A stretch of 64,000 nt of DNA, from positions 1 to 64,000 of the forward strand of contig JAEWZX010000034.1 in assembly GCA_023394965.1 (NCBI GenBank), written 5' to 3'. How positions within the stretch are numbered: the stretch's first letter is position 1; every line of letters starts with the position of its first letter. Both the position numbers and the translations under genes were made by a program. Below the pieces are notes generated by a model, which was not told the origin of the DNA, did no database searches, and was given only the letters and a program-made list of their open reading frames with translations. This document shows positions 26,706 through 34,990 of this stretch, piece by piece. The DNA is from Pseudomonadota bacterium. GTDB taxonomy: Bacteria; Pseudomonadota; Alphaproteobacteria; Sphingomonadales; Sphingomonadaceae.

Positions 26706-27374
26706 ATGAACAGATTGCTCGCGGTCGCTCTCGCCGGCGTGGCAATGATTGCCACCCCCGCCCAGGCGCAAGAAGCTCAGGGCAAGCTTCAGGTTAAGGT
26801 ACTCGGTACTTACGTCGCAACCGATGGCAAGATCACCGATGTCAATACCGATATTGTAGGGCTGCCGGCTACGCTCCAGACGGAGGCAAACGACAATTTC
26901 GTACCTACTCTGGCTGTTGAATATTTCATCACGCCGAACGTGTCGATCGAGACGATTTGCTGCGTCACTCAGCATGACGTCGATGCGGTCGCCGGGCTTC
27001 CCGGTGCGGAACTGGTGTCGGATGCGAAGGTGATTCCCGCGACTTTCACTGCCAAATATCACTTCGATCTTGGGGAAGCGAAACCCTACGTCGGGGCGGG
27101 TGCCACTTATTTCTGGTGGGTCGATGTCGATCCGGGCGCGGCGACATTGCCGCTTGGGGTAACCCGTACCACGCTGTCAGACGAGCTGGGCTTTGTGCTG
27201 CAGGGCGGCATCGATATTCCGGTGAACAGCATGGGCTTGTCTCTGTCGCTCGACGCCAAGCGCTACTTTGTCGACACGACTGCGCGCTGGTATGCCGGGG
27301 ACACTCTGGCGATCGAAACGGAGCACAAGCTCGACCCCTGGGTACTCAGCGCGGGCCTGGCCTTCCGCTTCTAA
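26706..27374 (+). CDS. OmpW-family outer-membrane beta-barrel protein
   Basis: The ATG at 26706 has AAGAAGGA about 7-14 nt upstream and starts a signal peptide (MNRLLAVALAGVAMIATPAQ, cleavage after AQA/Q); the frame upstream to 26610 is not needed. The product has 222 residues. OmpW features are clear: FVPTLAVEYFITPNVSIETI, FTAKYHFDLGEAKPYVGAGA, LDAKRYFVDTTA and the terminal barrel strand ending in aromatic Phe (LSAGLAFRF). OmpW proteins are small eight-strand barrels thought to pass hydrophobic compounds. An FNR box upstream and the adjacent Crp/Fnr gene suggest low-oxygen control; OmpW is FNR-linked in enterobacteria too. Confidence 0.92.
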   Translation: MNRLLAVALAGVAMIATPAQAQEAQGKLQVKVLGTYVATDGKITDVNTDIVGLPATLQTEANDNFVPTLAVEYFITPNVSIETICCVTQHDVDAVAGLPGAELVSDAKVIPATFTAKYHFDLGEAKPYVGAGATYFWWVDVDPGAATLPLGVTRTTLSDELGFVLQGGIDIPVNSMGLSLSLDAKRYFVDTTARWYAGDTLAIETEHKLDPWVLSAGLAFRF

Positions 27375-27412
27375 CCCTTCAACGCTTTCGGTAGTCATCT
27401 CGCTACTGCCAG

Positions 27413-27454
27413 TTCGATCCTCGAGCGCATGCGCTCGGGGATCGAGTCATTTTT
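27413..27454 (+). terminator. Intrinsic terminator after the ompW-like gene
   Basis: GATCCTCGAGCG (27416-27427) and CGCTCGGGGATC (27432-27443) form a 12-bp stem with one G-U pair and a CATG tetraloop, extendable outward by TC/GA. TTTTT at 27450-27454 follows after a short gap. The lacI gene converges from the right, so it may serve only ompW. Confidence 0.8.
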
Positions 27455-27618
27455 GTAATAATCTGTCGTACTGATTGGTCGTGATAGGGGGCAGTTCCTG
27501 CCAGCCTCGCGACGAATACCGTTTTCGTTCAGACGGCCGTGTTTCTCGCAGTCTTTATCAAACATGGTTGCGTCGATAGAATGTGTGTTGCAAACCCAGC
27601 CTTGCTTTTCGGTGCCCT

Positions 27619-28692
27619 CTAACTTTTCGGCGGGGCAGTAGATCCGCGAATTATCAATTCGTGAGGGTGATCGCCGCGATGAGATTGAATGGCCGCTTTT
27701 TCGGTGTCGCTAGTCCTTTCTGCCTCAAGCGAAGCAATGAGGCGGTCTGTCGCGTCCCACGCCATCTGCATAACAGGTTGACGAATAGTGGTAAGCTGCG
27801 GCCATGCTGTGCGGGCCACTTCGGAATCGTCGAAACCGACGACCGAAATATCGTTCGGCACGGAGAAGCCGTGGTCTCGTACGGCTGCCATAGCAGCAAC
27901 TGCCATATCGTCGTTCTGCGCGAGGATGGCGGTTGGCGCTGGTGTCTTGCGTAGAAGATATTCTGCAGCAGCGTATCCGACATCATATGTGAAATCGCCT
28001 GTGGCTATTAGATTTTCGTCGATCGAGCAGTTCGCTGCAGCGAATGCACAGCGATAACCCTTCAGACGGGCCGCGCTGGCTGCGTGCGAAGGATCGCCCA
28101 TAATAATTCCAATGCGGCGGTGCCCCAGGGACAAAAGGTGGGCGGCGACGGCTTCGCCAGCGCCTACCTCATCCATAGCCAGTACAATTCCGCGATCCAT
28201 TGCGCGATGGGGAGTGATCCGGGCATAGGGCAATTTCTGCTTATCCAGCATTGCCAGAATTTCATCCTGATCACAGGCAGGCGGGGCGAGTATCACACCG
28301 TCAAGCCCGGCTCGCATGAGCAGTCGGCCAAATTCGTCGGGGCGGTTTGCGACATCACGGAACGGGAGGACCACCAGCCGGTAACGCGAGTCCTCCAGTC
28401 GTGACAGCGCACCGTTCTGTAATTCAACGACATAGCTGGGACTGGGGCGCTCATACGTCAGACCGATCAGAAAGCTGCGTCTGGCTATCAGGCTCTGAGC
28501 GGCAATGTTTGGGTGATAATCAAGCGTTCGAGCGGCGGCCTTTACCCGTTCGCGGGCATCCGAGCTCACATGTGGCGCATTGTTTAATGCGCGTGAAACA
28601 GTCTTGATCGAAACTCCGGCAAGGTTGGCGACATCGACGATCGTTGAGCGTTTTGAAATAAGCCAACCTCCCAGAATACATTGGTGCGTCAC
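27619..28692 (-). CDS. LacI-family transcriptional regulator
   Basis: This is a sugar-responsive repressor of the LacI/GalR type, ~357 residues from GTG 28692. The N-terminal helix-turn-helix is VDVANLAGVSIKTVSRALN, followed by the hinge helix region and a periplasmic-binding-protein-like domain (LIGLTYERPSPSYVVELQNG to ISVVGFDDSEVARTAWPQLT). The start is uncertain. ATG 28716 and GTG 28692 (AGGAGG 12 nt upstream) add residues before the usual SKRSTIVDVAN start. ATT at 28659 fits the family start exactly and has GGGAGG at ideal 7-nt spacing. It is divergent from the GH3 gene, which with the TonB receptor is its likely target; the effector is unknown. Confidence 0.92.
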   Translation of the reverse strand: MTHQCILGGWLISKRSTIVDVANLAGVSIKTVSRALNNAPHVSSDARERVKAAARTLDYHPNIAAQSLIARRSFLIGLTYERPSPSYVVELQNGALSRLEDSRYRLVVLPFRDVANRPDEFGRLLMRAGLDGVILAPPACDQDEILAMLDKQKLPYARITPHRAMDRGIVLAMDEVGAGEAVAAHLLSLGHRRIGIIMGDPSHAASAARLKGYRCAFAAANCSIDENLIATGDFTYDVGYAAAEYLLRKTPAPTAILAQNDDMAVAAMAAVRDHGFSVPNDISVVGFDDSEVARTAWPQLTTIRQPVMQMAWDATDRLIASLEAERTSDTEKAAIQSHRGDHPHELIIRGSTAPPKS

Positions 28693-28730
28693 CTGAATCG
28701 ACCACCTCCTGCGCATGATTAGCGTGTCGC

Positions 28731-28760
28731 TTGACTTGTGTCGATGTGCGACGGTAAACG
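28731..28760 (+). promoter_or_regulatory. Candidate promoter of the GH3-TonB receptor operon
   Basis: TTGACT at 28731-28736 matches the sigma-70 -35 box at five of six bases. With an 18-nt spacer the -10 would be TAAACG (28755-28760), a weak match that lies inside the first operator-like repeat. The assignment rests on position and the good -35 only. Confidence 0.45.
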
Positions 28761-28790
28761 CTGTCATGAGAGACGGTAAACGTTGTCATG
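28750..28790 (+). repeat. Tandem operator-like direct repeat between lacI and GH3 genes
   Basis: Two 19-nt copies, GACGGTAAACGCTGTCATG (28750-28768) and GACGGTAAACGTTGTCATG (28772-28790), differ at one base and are phased by 22 nt, about two helical turns. Each has a central AAACGYT, similar to the central CG half-palindromes of LacI-family operators. The position between the divergent genes suggests binding sites of the LacI regulator. Confidence 0.65.
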
Positions 28791-28810
28791 GTTTTGAGGG
28801 GAGGGGCTTT

Positions 28811-31306
28811 GTGAAGCGTAGACGCGCGACATTATTTCGGACTGTCGTTGGAGTTGCCATGTATGCCGCGATGACGGCTGCGCCTCTGGCAGCTGAACCG
28901 AATCACCCAGCCGTGGCCGATCCGGAGCGCTGGCCTGCCCTCAGTATAACGCCACCGCTCGACCCAGAGGTGGAAAGCCGGATCGATACGCTTATCGCGC
29001 AAATGTCGCTCGATCAGAAAGTCGGTCAGATAATCCAGGCGGACATTGGTAGCGTTACTCCGGAGGACGTGCACCGTTATCATCTCGGCTCGATCCTCAA
29101 TGGGGGAAATTCCACTCCTAGCGGGAAGTACAATGCCCCTGCCGCCGAATGGCTGGATGCGGCGGACGCCTTTTACGCGGCGTCGATGAAGCCGAGGGGA
29201 AGGTTGCCGCGTATCCCGGTGATATGGGGAAGTGACGCGGTTCATGGGCACAACAACATTGTCGGTGCCACCCTGTTTCCGCACAACATCGGTCTTGGTG
29301 CCGCCAATGATCCGGAGTTGATAAGACGAATCGGGGAGGTGACCGCGATCGAAATGCGGGTGACCGGGCTCGACTGGACTTTTGCACCTACACTTGCGGT
29401 CGTACGGGACGATCGCTGGGGGCGGACTTACGAGGGATTCGGTGAGACGCCGGAGATCGCTACCTCTTATGCCGCCCCGCTGATCGAGGGGCTGCAGGGC
29501 AAGCTGGGCGACGACGATTGGCTGCGTGGCCCGCACATTGTGGCCACGGCCAAGCATTTCCTCGGCGACGGAGGAACTGCCGGTGGCAAGGATCAGGGGG
29601 ATGCTCGGATCGATGAAGATAGCCTCCGCGATCTCTTCAGTCCGCCGTATCTGCCGGCGATCGAGGCCGGTGTGCAATCGATAATGGTCAGTTTCTCCAG
29701 CTGGAACGGGACCAAGATGCACGGCAACAAGTCTTTGCTGTCCGGGGTCGTGAAAGAACGCTGGAACTTCACCGGTTTCCTAGTCGGTGATTGGAACGGC
29801 CATGGTCAGGTTGCCGGGTGTACCGTCACTGATTGCGCTTCATCCATTGAGGCAGGCCTCGACATGTTCATGGCGCCCGATAGCTGGAAGGGCCTTTACG
29901 AGGCCACCCTGGCGGATGCCCGCGTCGGCACGCTGCCGATGGACCGGTTGGATGATGCGGTGCGGCGGATACTGCGGGTCAAGCTGCGGGCGGGGCTGTT
30001 TGAAGCGGGTAAGCCGTCGTCCCGGCCTTATGCCGGAGAGTTCGAGCGTCTGGGCAGTGCCGACCATCGGGCCGTGGCGCGCGAAGCTGTGCGGAAGTCT
30101 CTCGTACTTCTCAAGAACAATGGTGGCGTGCTGCCACTTGATGCTGGCACCAATGTGCTTGTCGCTGGTGATGGGGCCGACAACCTCACTAAGCAGACGG
30201 GCGGCTGGACGTTGAGCTGGCAGGGTACCGGTACAACACGGTCGGATTTCCCCAACGCAGAATCGATATGGGAAGGCATCAAGGCCGCAGTGAACGAGGC
30301 GGGCGGTACTGCCACACTATCGGTCGATGGTGTCTATTCGAGCAAGCCGGATGTCGGGATCGTGGTCTTTGGAGAAGATCCTTATGCAGAATTCCAGGGC
30401 GACCGCCCGGATGTGGGATACGACGATGCCAAGAATCTGAACTTGTTGCGTTCTCTTCGTGAGGCGGGAATTCCGACTGTGTCGGTCTTCCTCTCTGGCC
30501 GGGCAATGTGGGTTAACCCGTTTCTCAACGCTTCCGATGCCTTTGTAGCCGCGTGGCTTCCGGGTTCCGAAGGGGCAGGCGTTTCGGATATGCTTTTCGG
30601 TAAGGCCGAATTTACCGGGAAACTGTCCTATAGTTGGCCCCGGTCAAGCGATCAGACCAGCGTCAATGTGGGTGATGCGGATTATGACCCGCTCTTTCCC
30701 TACGGCTATGGTCTGACAACTTCCGAAAAAGGCGAGATTGATCAGCTGCCGGAAGATCGCGCCAGCGCCGCGCCAGCGGATGAAAACGCCCTGTTCGTCG
30801 CTGGACGACCGGGCGCGGGTCGGAAGCTTCTTATCGGTTCGCCCGATAATCTCGCCACAAATCCGGCACCGGAATTGATCACAGCACAAGGCGCGGATCG
30901 CAATGCTCAGGAAGATTCGATCCGTTTGCGCTGGCGCGGCAATGGTAGAGCCGCGGCTGCCATAGTTCAGGACCATTCGGTCGATCTCACACGCCAATCC
31001 AACGGAGGCCTTGCGCTGGAACTGGAGTTCAAGGTCGATACTTCGCCCACTGCAGACGTCGACCTCGTGATGAGCTGCGGTGAAGGGTGTGTCGGCGGAT
31101 TTGGTTTGCGTACGCTGCTTAGCAAGGCCGCCGAAACCGGACAGTGGACACGCGCATCATTCCCGCTGAACTGTTTCGCACAGGCGGGCGTCGACATGAG
31201 CCGTGTCGGTGCGCCACTAATGGTGGTCACTGACGGAGAGTTAGACATCACACTTGCCTCAGCGCGGATCGTTGCGCCGGCAGGCTCACCACTTTCATGC
31301 AAGTAG
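28811..31306 (+). CDS. GH3-family beta-glucosidase / glucan glucohydrolase, secreted
   Basis: This enzyme hydrolyses beta-linked glucosides or oligoglucans in the periplasm or outside. GTG at 28811 has GGGGAGGGG 6 nt upstream and starts a signal peptide ending near PLAAE; the frame upstream to 28715 would cover the operator repeat. It has 831 residues. The (beta/alpha)8 domain carries VRDDRWGRTYEGFGETPEI, the substrate-binding KHFLGDGGT (Lys248, His249) and nucleophile Asp327 in FLVGDWNG. The second alpha/beta domain follows (KSLVLLKNNGGVLPL), and a C-terminal galactose-binding-like domain (~670-831) as in ExoP-type enzymes. The next gene is a TonB receptor. Confidence 0.94.
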   Translation: MKRRRATLFRTVVGVAMYAAMTAAPLAAEPNHPAVADPERWPALSITPPLDPEVESRIDTLIAQMSLDQKVGQIIQADIGSVTPEDVHRYHLGSILNGGNSTPSGKYNAPAAEWLDAADAFYAASMKPRGRLPRIPVIWGSDAVHGHNNIVGATLFPHNIGLGAANDPELIRRIGEVTAIEMRVTGLDWTFAPTLAVVRDDRWGRTYEGFGETPEIATSYAAPLIEGLQGKLGDDDWLRGPHIVATAKHFLGDGGTAGGKDQGDARIDEDSLRDLFSPPYLPAIEAGVQSIMVSFSSWNGTKMHGNKSLLSGVVKERWNFTGFLVGDWNGHGQVAGCTVTDCASSIEAGLDMFMAPDSWKGLYEATLADARVGTLPMDRLDDAVRRILRVKLRAGLFEAGKPSSRPYAGEFERLGSADHRAVAREAVRKSLVLLKNNGGVLPLDAGTNVLVAGDGADNLTKQTGGWTLSWQGTGTTRSDFPNAESIWEGIKAAVNEAGGTATLSVDGVYSSKPDVGIVVFGEDPYAEFQGDRPDVGYDDAKNLNLLRSLREAGIPTVSVFLSGRAMWVNPFLNASDAFVAAWLPGSEGAGVSDMLFGKAEFTGKLSYSWPRSSDQTSVNVGDADYDPLFPYGYGLTTSEKGEIDQLPEDRASAAPADENALFVAGRPGAGRKLLIGSPDNLATNPAPELITAQGADRNAQEDSIRLRWRGNGRAAAAIVQDHSVDLTRQSNGGLALELEFKVDTSPTADVDLVMSCGEGCVGGFGLRTLLSKAAETGQWTRASFPLNCFAQAGVDMSRVGAPLMVVTDGELDITLASARIVAPAGSPLSCK

Positions 31307-31341
31307 ATAGGCCACATCAGCTCGGCCGCAGGGAGGATACA

Positions 31342-33972
31342 ATGATCAGACTGAAATCCGCCGGTACATTCGGAGCTTTGCTGCTCTGTTCGGTTGCTGC
31401 TGTGCCAGCATATGGGCAATCCGCACCAGTAACCGGTGCGGCAGATGAGGTTGCGGAAGAAAGAGACGCCGATGTCATCATCGTCACTGCCAACCGCCGT
31501 GAAGAAAACCTTCAGGATGTGTCGGGGGTGGTCCAGGCCCTCGATGCCGACCAACTGCGGCGGGACGGGATTTCCGACATTCGCCAGCTTCAGGTGGCCT
31601 TTCCCGGTTTGAGCATCGCCAATCAGGAAGGGAACGTCGAAATTTTCATCCGCGGTGTCGGGTCTTCGAATAACACCGAATTGGGCGATCCGGGCGCAGC
31701 GCCGCATCTCAACGGCACCTACATTCCGCGGCCGCGCGGATTGGGCCTGATGTTCTACGATCTTGAACGGGTCGAGGTGAACAAAGGGCCGCAAGGCACC
31801 CTCTATGGCCGCAACGCCTTGGCCGGTACGCTGAATATCATCACGGCGAAGCCACGGTTAGGAGAGTTTGGTGGGTATATCCAGGCAGAACTGGCCAATC
31901 GCTCGTCCTACGGCGCGGAAGGGGCACTTAATGTTCCTTTGGGCGATACGATTGCGGTGCGAGCAGCCGGATATTACATGAATCGCGACTTCGGCTTCCG
32001 CAATGTCTCGACAGATGAGCAGGCAAGCCGTCTCAAACCTGCTGGCCTGGAAGAAAACTACGCTGGTCGCGTGTCGCTTTTGTGGGAGCCGGACGATCGT
32101 CTGAGCCTGTCCATCGTCGGGGACTATGGCAAGGAGACGGGAACCGGTTACCCCGGTGCAAATATCTTCGGCGCAGTCACTGCGTCAGGCATGAGGCCCG
32201 ATAAACTCAACCTCAAGGACGTCGTCTATCGCGGAATGCAGGGCGACATGGAGAATGAGCTATGGGGTGTTCAGGGAAAACTTGGCTACGATTTCGGAAC
32301 GTTCACGGGTGAGTTGAGCGGCAGTTACCGGTCGGTCGATTTTTATCAGGCCAACGCCAGCAGCGATGGCATCAACTTCCCTGGCCGCGACCTCGATGGC
32401 TTCGCGTATGACAACTTTTCCAATAATTTCTGGGAAACCAAGTCCAAGAGCCAGGTTTACGAACTCCGGTTGTCTGCGAACGAGGATCAGCGCTTCCGCT
32501 GGAACCTTGGCGGCTTCTACTTCAAGGAAGACCAGGCCGTTGGTTATCTGTCTTTGGCGGATCGGGGATACTGCTGTTATTCAGGCACGGAATTTACCAT
32601 GCCAGACGTCGATGGAGAGAGCTTCGCCTTCTTCGCAGACGGCACGTACGACATCACCGATCGTCTGCGCTTTTTTGGTGGTTTGCGATACACAGAGGAA
32701 AAGAAGTCGCGTTATGGTATCGGGGGCAACTGGGCTCTCACCCTCGGCGGTGAAGACTTTGCTTGCTGCTTCGCTACCCGGGTAGGGACGGAGGGCTTCC
32801 GGCCCAACCTGCTTGATCGACCGAACTTCGACGTAAGCGGGATCGACACCCTGCAGGGCCGGGCACAATTCCTGATCGAAGGGATTAAGACGCCTGGCCT
32901 CAGAGACACGCTGATCGATCAGATTGGGGCAATTGCCAATGGCACTAACCCCAACGGTACGTGCATTGATCGTCCCGATATAGACAATGGTTTCGTTCAA
33001 TGCCCGACCGGTTTTGGTGGAGGGTTCAGCTTTGTTAACCTAACCATTCCCGACCAGCAAATCGGTCAGTCGAAATTCGATTTCGTCGACTGGCGCGTGG
33101 GTTTGGAATTCGACATCGGCCCTGAAAACATGATCTACGGCAAAGTGTCCACCGGTCATAAATCGGGTGGGTTCAACGATAGTTTCAACGGCTCTGTCAT
33201 TCCGGAAACTTTCAGTCCGGAAAAACTGGTCGTGTATGAAATCGGCAGTCGTAATGAGTTCGAAGCATTTGGACGCACCGCGATCTTCAATCTGACGGGC
33301 TTCTATTACGATTATTCCGACCAGGTTTTTCAGGATCTGACCTGTATCAATCTCGATGATACGCAGACCCCGCCGGTCTGCAACGGCTATTCGCTGGTAA
33401 ACAGGAACATTGGTGCGTCGCGGATATATGGCGCGGAAGCCGAGTTGCGGCTGAAGCTCCCTGCGAATTATGCACTCGATCTTAATGCCGCATATCTCGA
33501 TACGAAGATCACCGAAGGCGTTGTCGCGGATGCTCGCGCACAGGATTTCGATGCAGGGGGGGAATCACCTCTAGTCAGCTTGGTTGGCAACCGATTGCCG
33601 CTGGCATCCAAGATGAATCTGAGCGCACGCCTTTCTCAGTGGTTCGATGTCGGTTCGGGTGTTTTCGATTGGCAGGCTCTGCTGAACTACCGTTCGTCCT
33701 TCTATCTTTCCCAGTTCAATGAAGACGATATCGTTTTCTTGGACGGCGCTCGCCAGAGCGCTCTGGAAGCTGGTTTTCCTGATCTCCAGAAAGGGTTCAT
33801 TACCCTTAATCTTGGTGCAGGGTACACGATCGGAAATTTCCGACTGGAAGCCTGGGCAAGTAATTTCCTGAATGAGGAAGCATCGCAAAAGGCGCTAGTG
33901 GGCTCATCTCTGAATATCCGGTTCCTCAACGATGCCCGGACCTTCGGTGTGCGTGGGCGGGTAACGTTCTGA
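31342..33972 (+). CDS. TonB-dependent receptor, probably for oligosaccharides
   Basis: This is an active outer-membrane importer. ATG at 31342 has GGGAGG at good spacing and a signal peptide ending near PAYGQ; 876 residues. The TonB box region is DVIIVTANRREENLQDV, then the plug domain (VAFPGLSIANQEGNVEIFIR, VEVNKGPQGTLYGRNALAGT) and a 22-strand barrel ending in aromatic Phe (TFGVRGRVTF). Two unusual Cys pairs, GYCCYSG and FACCFATR, sit in extracellular loops. It starts 35 nt after the GH3 stop and so is probably co-transcribed with it; the glycan substrate is inferred from this linkage. Confidence 0.93.
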   Translation: MIRLKSAGTFGALLLCSVAAVPAYGQSAPVTGAADEVAEERDADVIIVTANRREENLQDVSGVVQALDADQLRRDGISDIRQLQVAFPGLSIANQEGNVEIFIRGVGSSNNTELGDPGAAPHLNGTYIPRPRGLGLMFYDLERVEVNKGPQGTLYGRNALAGTLNIITAKPRLGEFGGYIQAELANRSSYGAEGALNVPLGDTIAVRAAGYYMNRDFGFRNVSTDEQASRLKPAGLEENYAGRVSLLWEPDDRLSLSIVGDYGKETGTGYPGANIFGAVTASGMRPDKLNLKDVVYRGMQGDMENELWGVQGKLGYDFGTFTGELSGSYRSVDFYQANASSDGINFPGRDLDGFAYDNFSNNFWETKSKSQVYELRLSANEDQRFRWNLGGFYFKEDQAVGYLSLADRGYCCYSGTEFTMPDVDGESFAFFADGTYDITDRLRFFGGLRYTEEKKSRYGIGGNWALTLGGEDFACCFATRVGTEGFRPNLLDRPNFDVSGIDTLQGRAQFLIEGIKTPGLRDTLIDQIGAIANGTNPNGTCIDRPDIDNGFVQCPTGFGGGFSFVNLTIPDQQIGQSKFDFVDWRVGLEFDIGPENMIYGKVSTGHKSGGFNDSFNGSVIPETFSPEKLVVYEIGSRNEFEAFGRTAIFNLTGFYYDYSDQVFQDLTCINLDDTQTPPVCNGYSLVNRNIGASRIYGAEAELRLKLPANYALDLNAAYLDTKITEGVVADARAQDFDAGGESPLVSLVGNRLPLASKMNLSARLSQWFDVGSGVFDWQALLNYRSSFYLSQFNEDDIVFLDGARQSALEAGFPDLQKGFITLNLGAGYTIGNFRLEAWASNFLNEEASQKALVGSSLNIRFLNDARTFGVRGRVTF

Positions 33973-34010
33973 ATGGCATAGAATAAGCAGAGCGAGATCT
34001 GTCCGAATGC

Positions 34011-34046
34011 GGGCGCGAAATTCCCAGTGAATTTCGCGCCCTTTTT
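34011..34046 (+). terminator. Intrinsic terminator after the TonB receptor gene
   Basis: A perfect 13-bp stem, GGGCGCGAAATTC (34011-34023) with GAATTTCGCGCCC (34029-34041), has a 5-nt loop and is followed directly by TTTTT (34042-34046). It ends the GH3-receptor operon and separates it from the isomerase gene. Confidence 0.95.
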
Positions 34047-34166
34047 GTGGATCCTATGTGTCGAGCGGCGATGCGCGCTCATTCAGCCGGATCATGAGAA
34101 GCTCGCGCCTTGCAACGGTTATTTCATGGTTTACCAATATCAGGGCCAAAACGGGTATCTGATTAT

Positions 34167-34976
34167 ATGGCATTGGCCGAAACACTTCGAACGCTCCATG
34201 TGGAGAAGCCTTGGGGACGCAAGCATCTGCCCGCGCCATTCAACACGCCTTCGGGGCGGGTTGTCGGTGAAATCTGGTTCGACCCGCCGGCAGATGCGCA
34301 GGAACTGCTGCTCAAATATATCTTCACCAGCGACAAATTGTCGGTTCAGGTGCACCCCAATGATGAGCAAGCACGGGCTTCCGGCATGGGGCGGAAGGGC
34401 AAGGATGAGTGCTGGTATGTGCTCGATGCCGAACCGGGTGCGGTGCTAGGTATCGGTTTCAAAGCGCCCGTGTCGAGTGATGAGATGCGCCGCGCTGCCG
34501 AAGACGGGTCGATTATGGATTTGCTGCAATGGCATCCGATAAGATCAGGCGACTTTTTCCATATTCCCGCAAACACGGTCCACGCGATCGGGGCTGGGGT
34601 CAGCATTATCGAGATCCAGCAGAATTCCGATACGACCTATCGGCTGTATGATTATGGGCGCCCGCGTGATCTGCATTTAGACGATGCACTCGCGGTGGCG
34701 TGTGGTCGGCCCCATGCCCCTTCGCAGCGTCGGCATGTCGAGGATACAGGCAGCCTGCAGCTGATCGATGGGCCATATTTCCGTCTTTGGCGGATGGATG
34801 GATCAGCGCCAGATGGCCAGCTTGCCATATCCGGCCGGGCTTTCGTGCTGCCTTATCGGGGCCATGCACTGATTGGTTCCGAACGGGTCGAAACCGGCCA
34901 GTGCGCGCTGGTGCACGACGTGCGCAACATATCTTTTGCGCAAGGAGCCTTGGGCTTCGTCGCACAACCTGCGTAG
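34167..34976 (+). CDS. manA: Class I mannose-6-phosphate isomerase (cupin type)
   Basis: The enzyme interconverts mannose-6-phosphate and fructose-6-phosphate. ATG at 34167 starts MALAETLRTLHVEKPWGRKH, which matches the usual start of this short (~270-residue) alphaproteobacterial form; the frame is open to a TTG at 34110. Zinc and active-site regions are visible: VQVHPNDEQAR, FFHIPANTVHAIGAGVSIIE and NSDTTYRLYDYGRPRDLHLD. It has no clear ribosome-binding site. It is separated from the receptor operon by a strong terminator, so it has its own promoter, but it fits the sugar context. Confidence 0.88.
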   Translation: MALAETLRTLHVEKPWGRKHLPAPFNTPSGRVVGEIWFDPPADAQELLLKYIFTSDKLSVQVHPNDEQARASGMGRKGKDECWYVLDAEPGAVLGIGFKAPVSSDEMRRAAEDGSIMDLLQWHPIRSGDFFHIPANTVHAIGAGVSIIEIQQNSDTTYRLYDYGRPRDLHLDDALAVACGRPHAPSQRRHVEDTGSLQLIDGPYFRLWRMDGSAPDGQLAISGRAFVLPYRGHALIGSERVETGQCALVHDVRNISFAQGALGFVAQPA

Positions 34977-34990
34977 GGGCCCCATCCGGA

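Noticed and set aside
26562..26745. N-terminal extension of the Crp/Fnr protein containing three cysteines
   Set aside because: The Cys spacing is not that of FNR, and the extension would run through the FNR box and the ompW ribosome-binding site and start.
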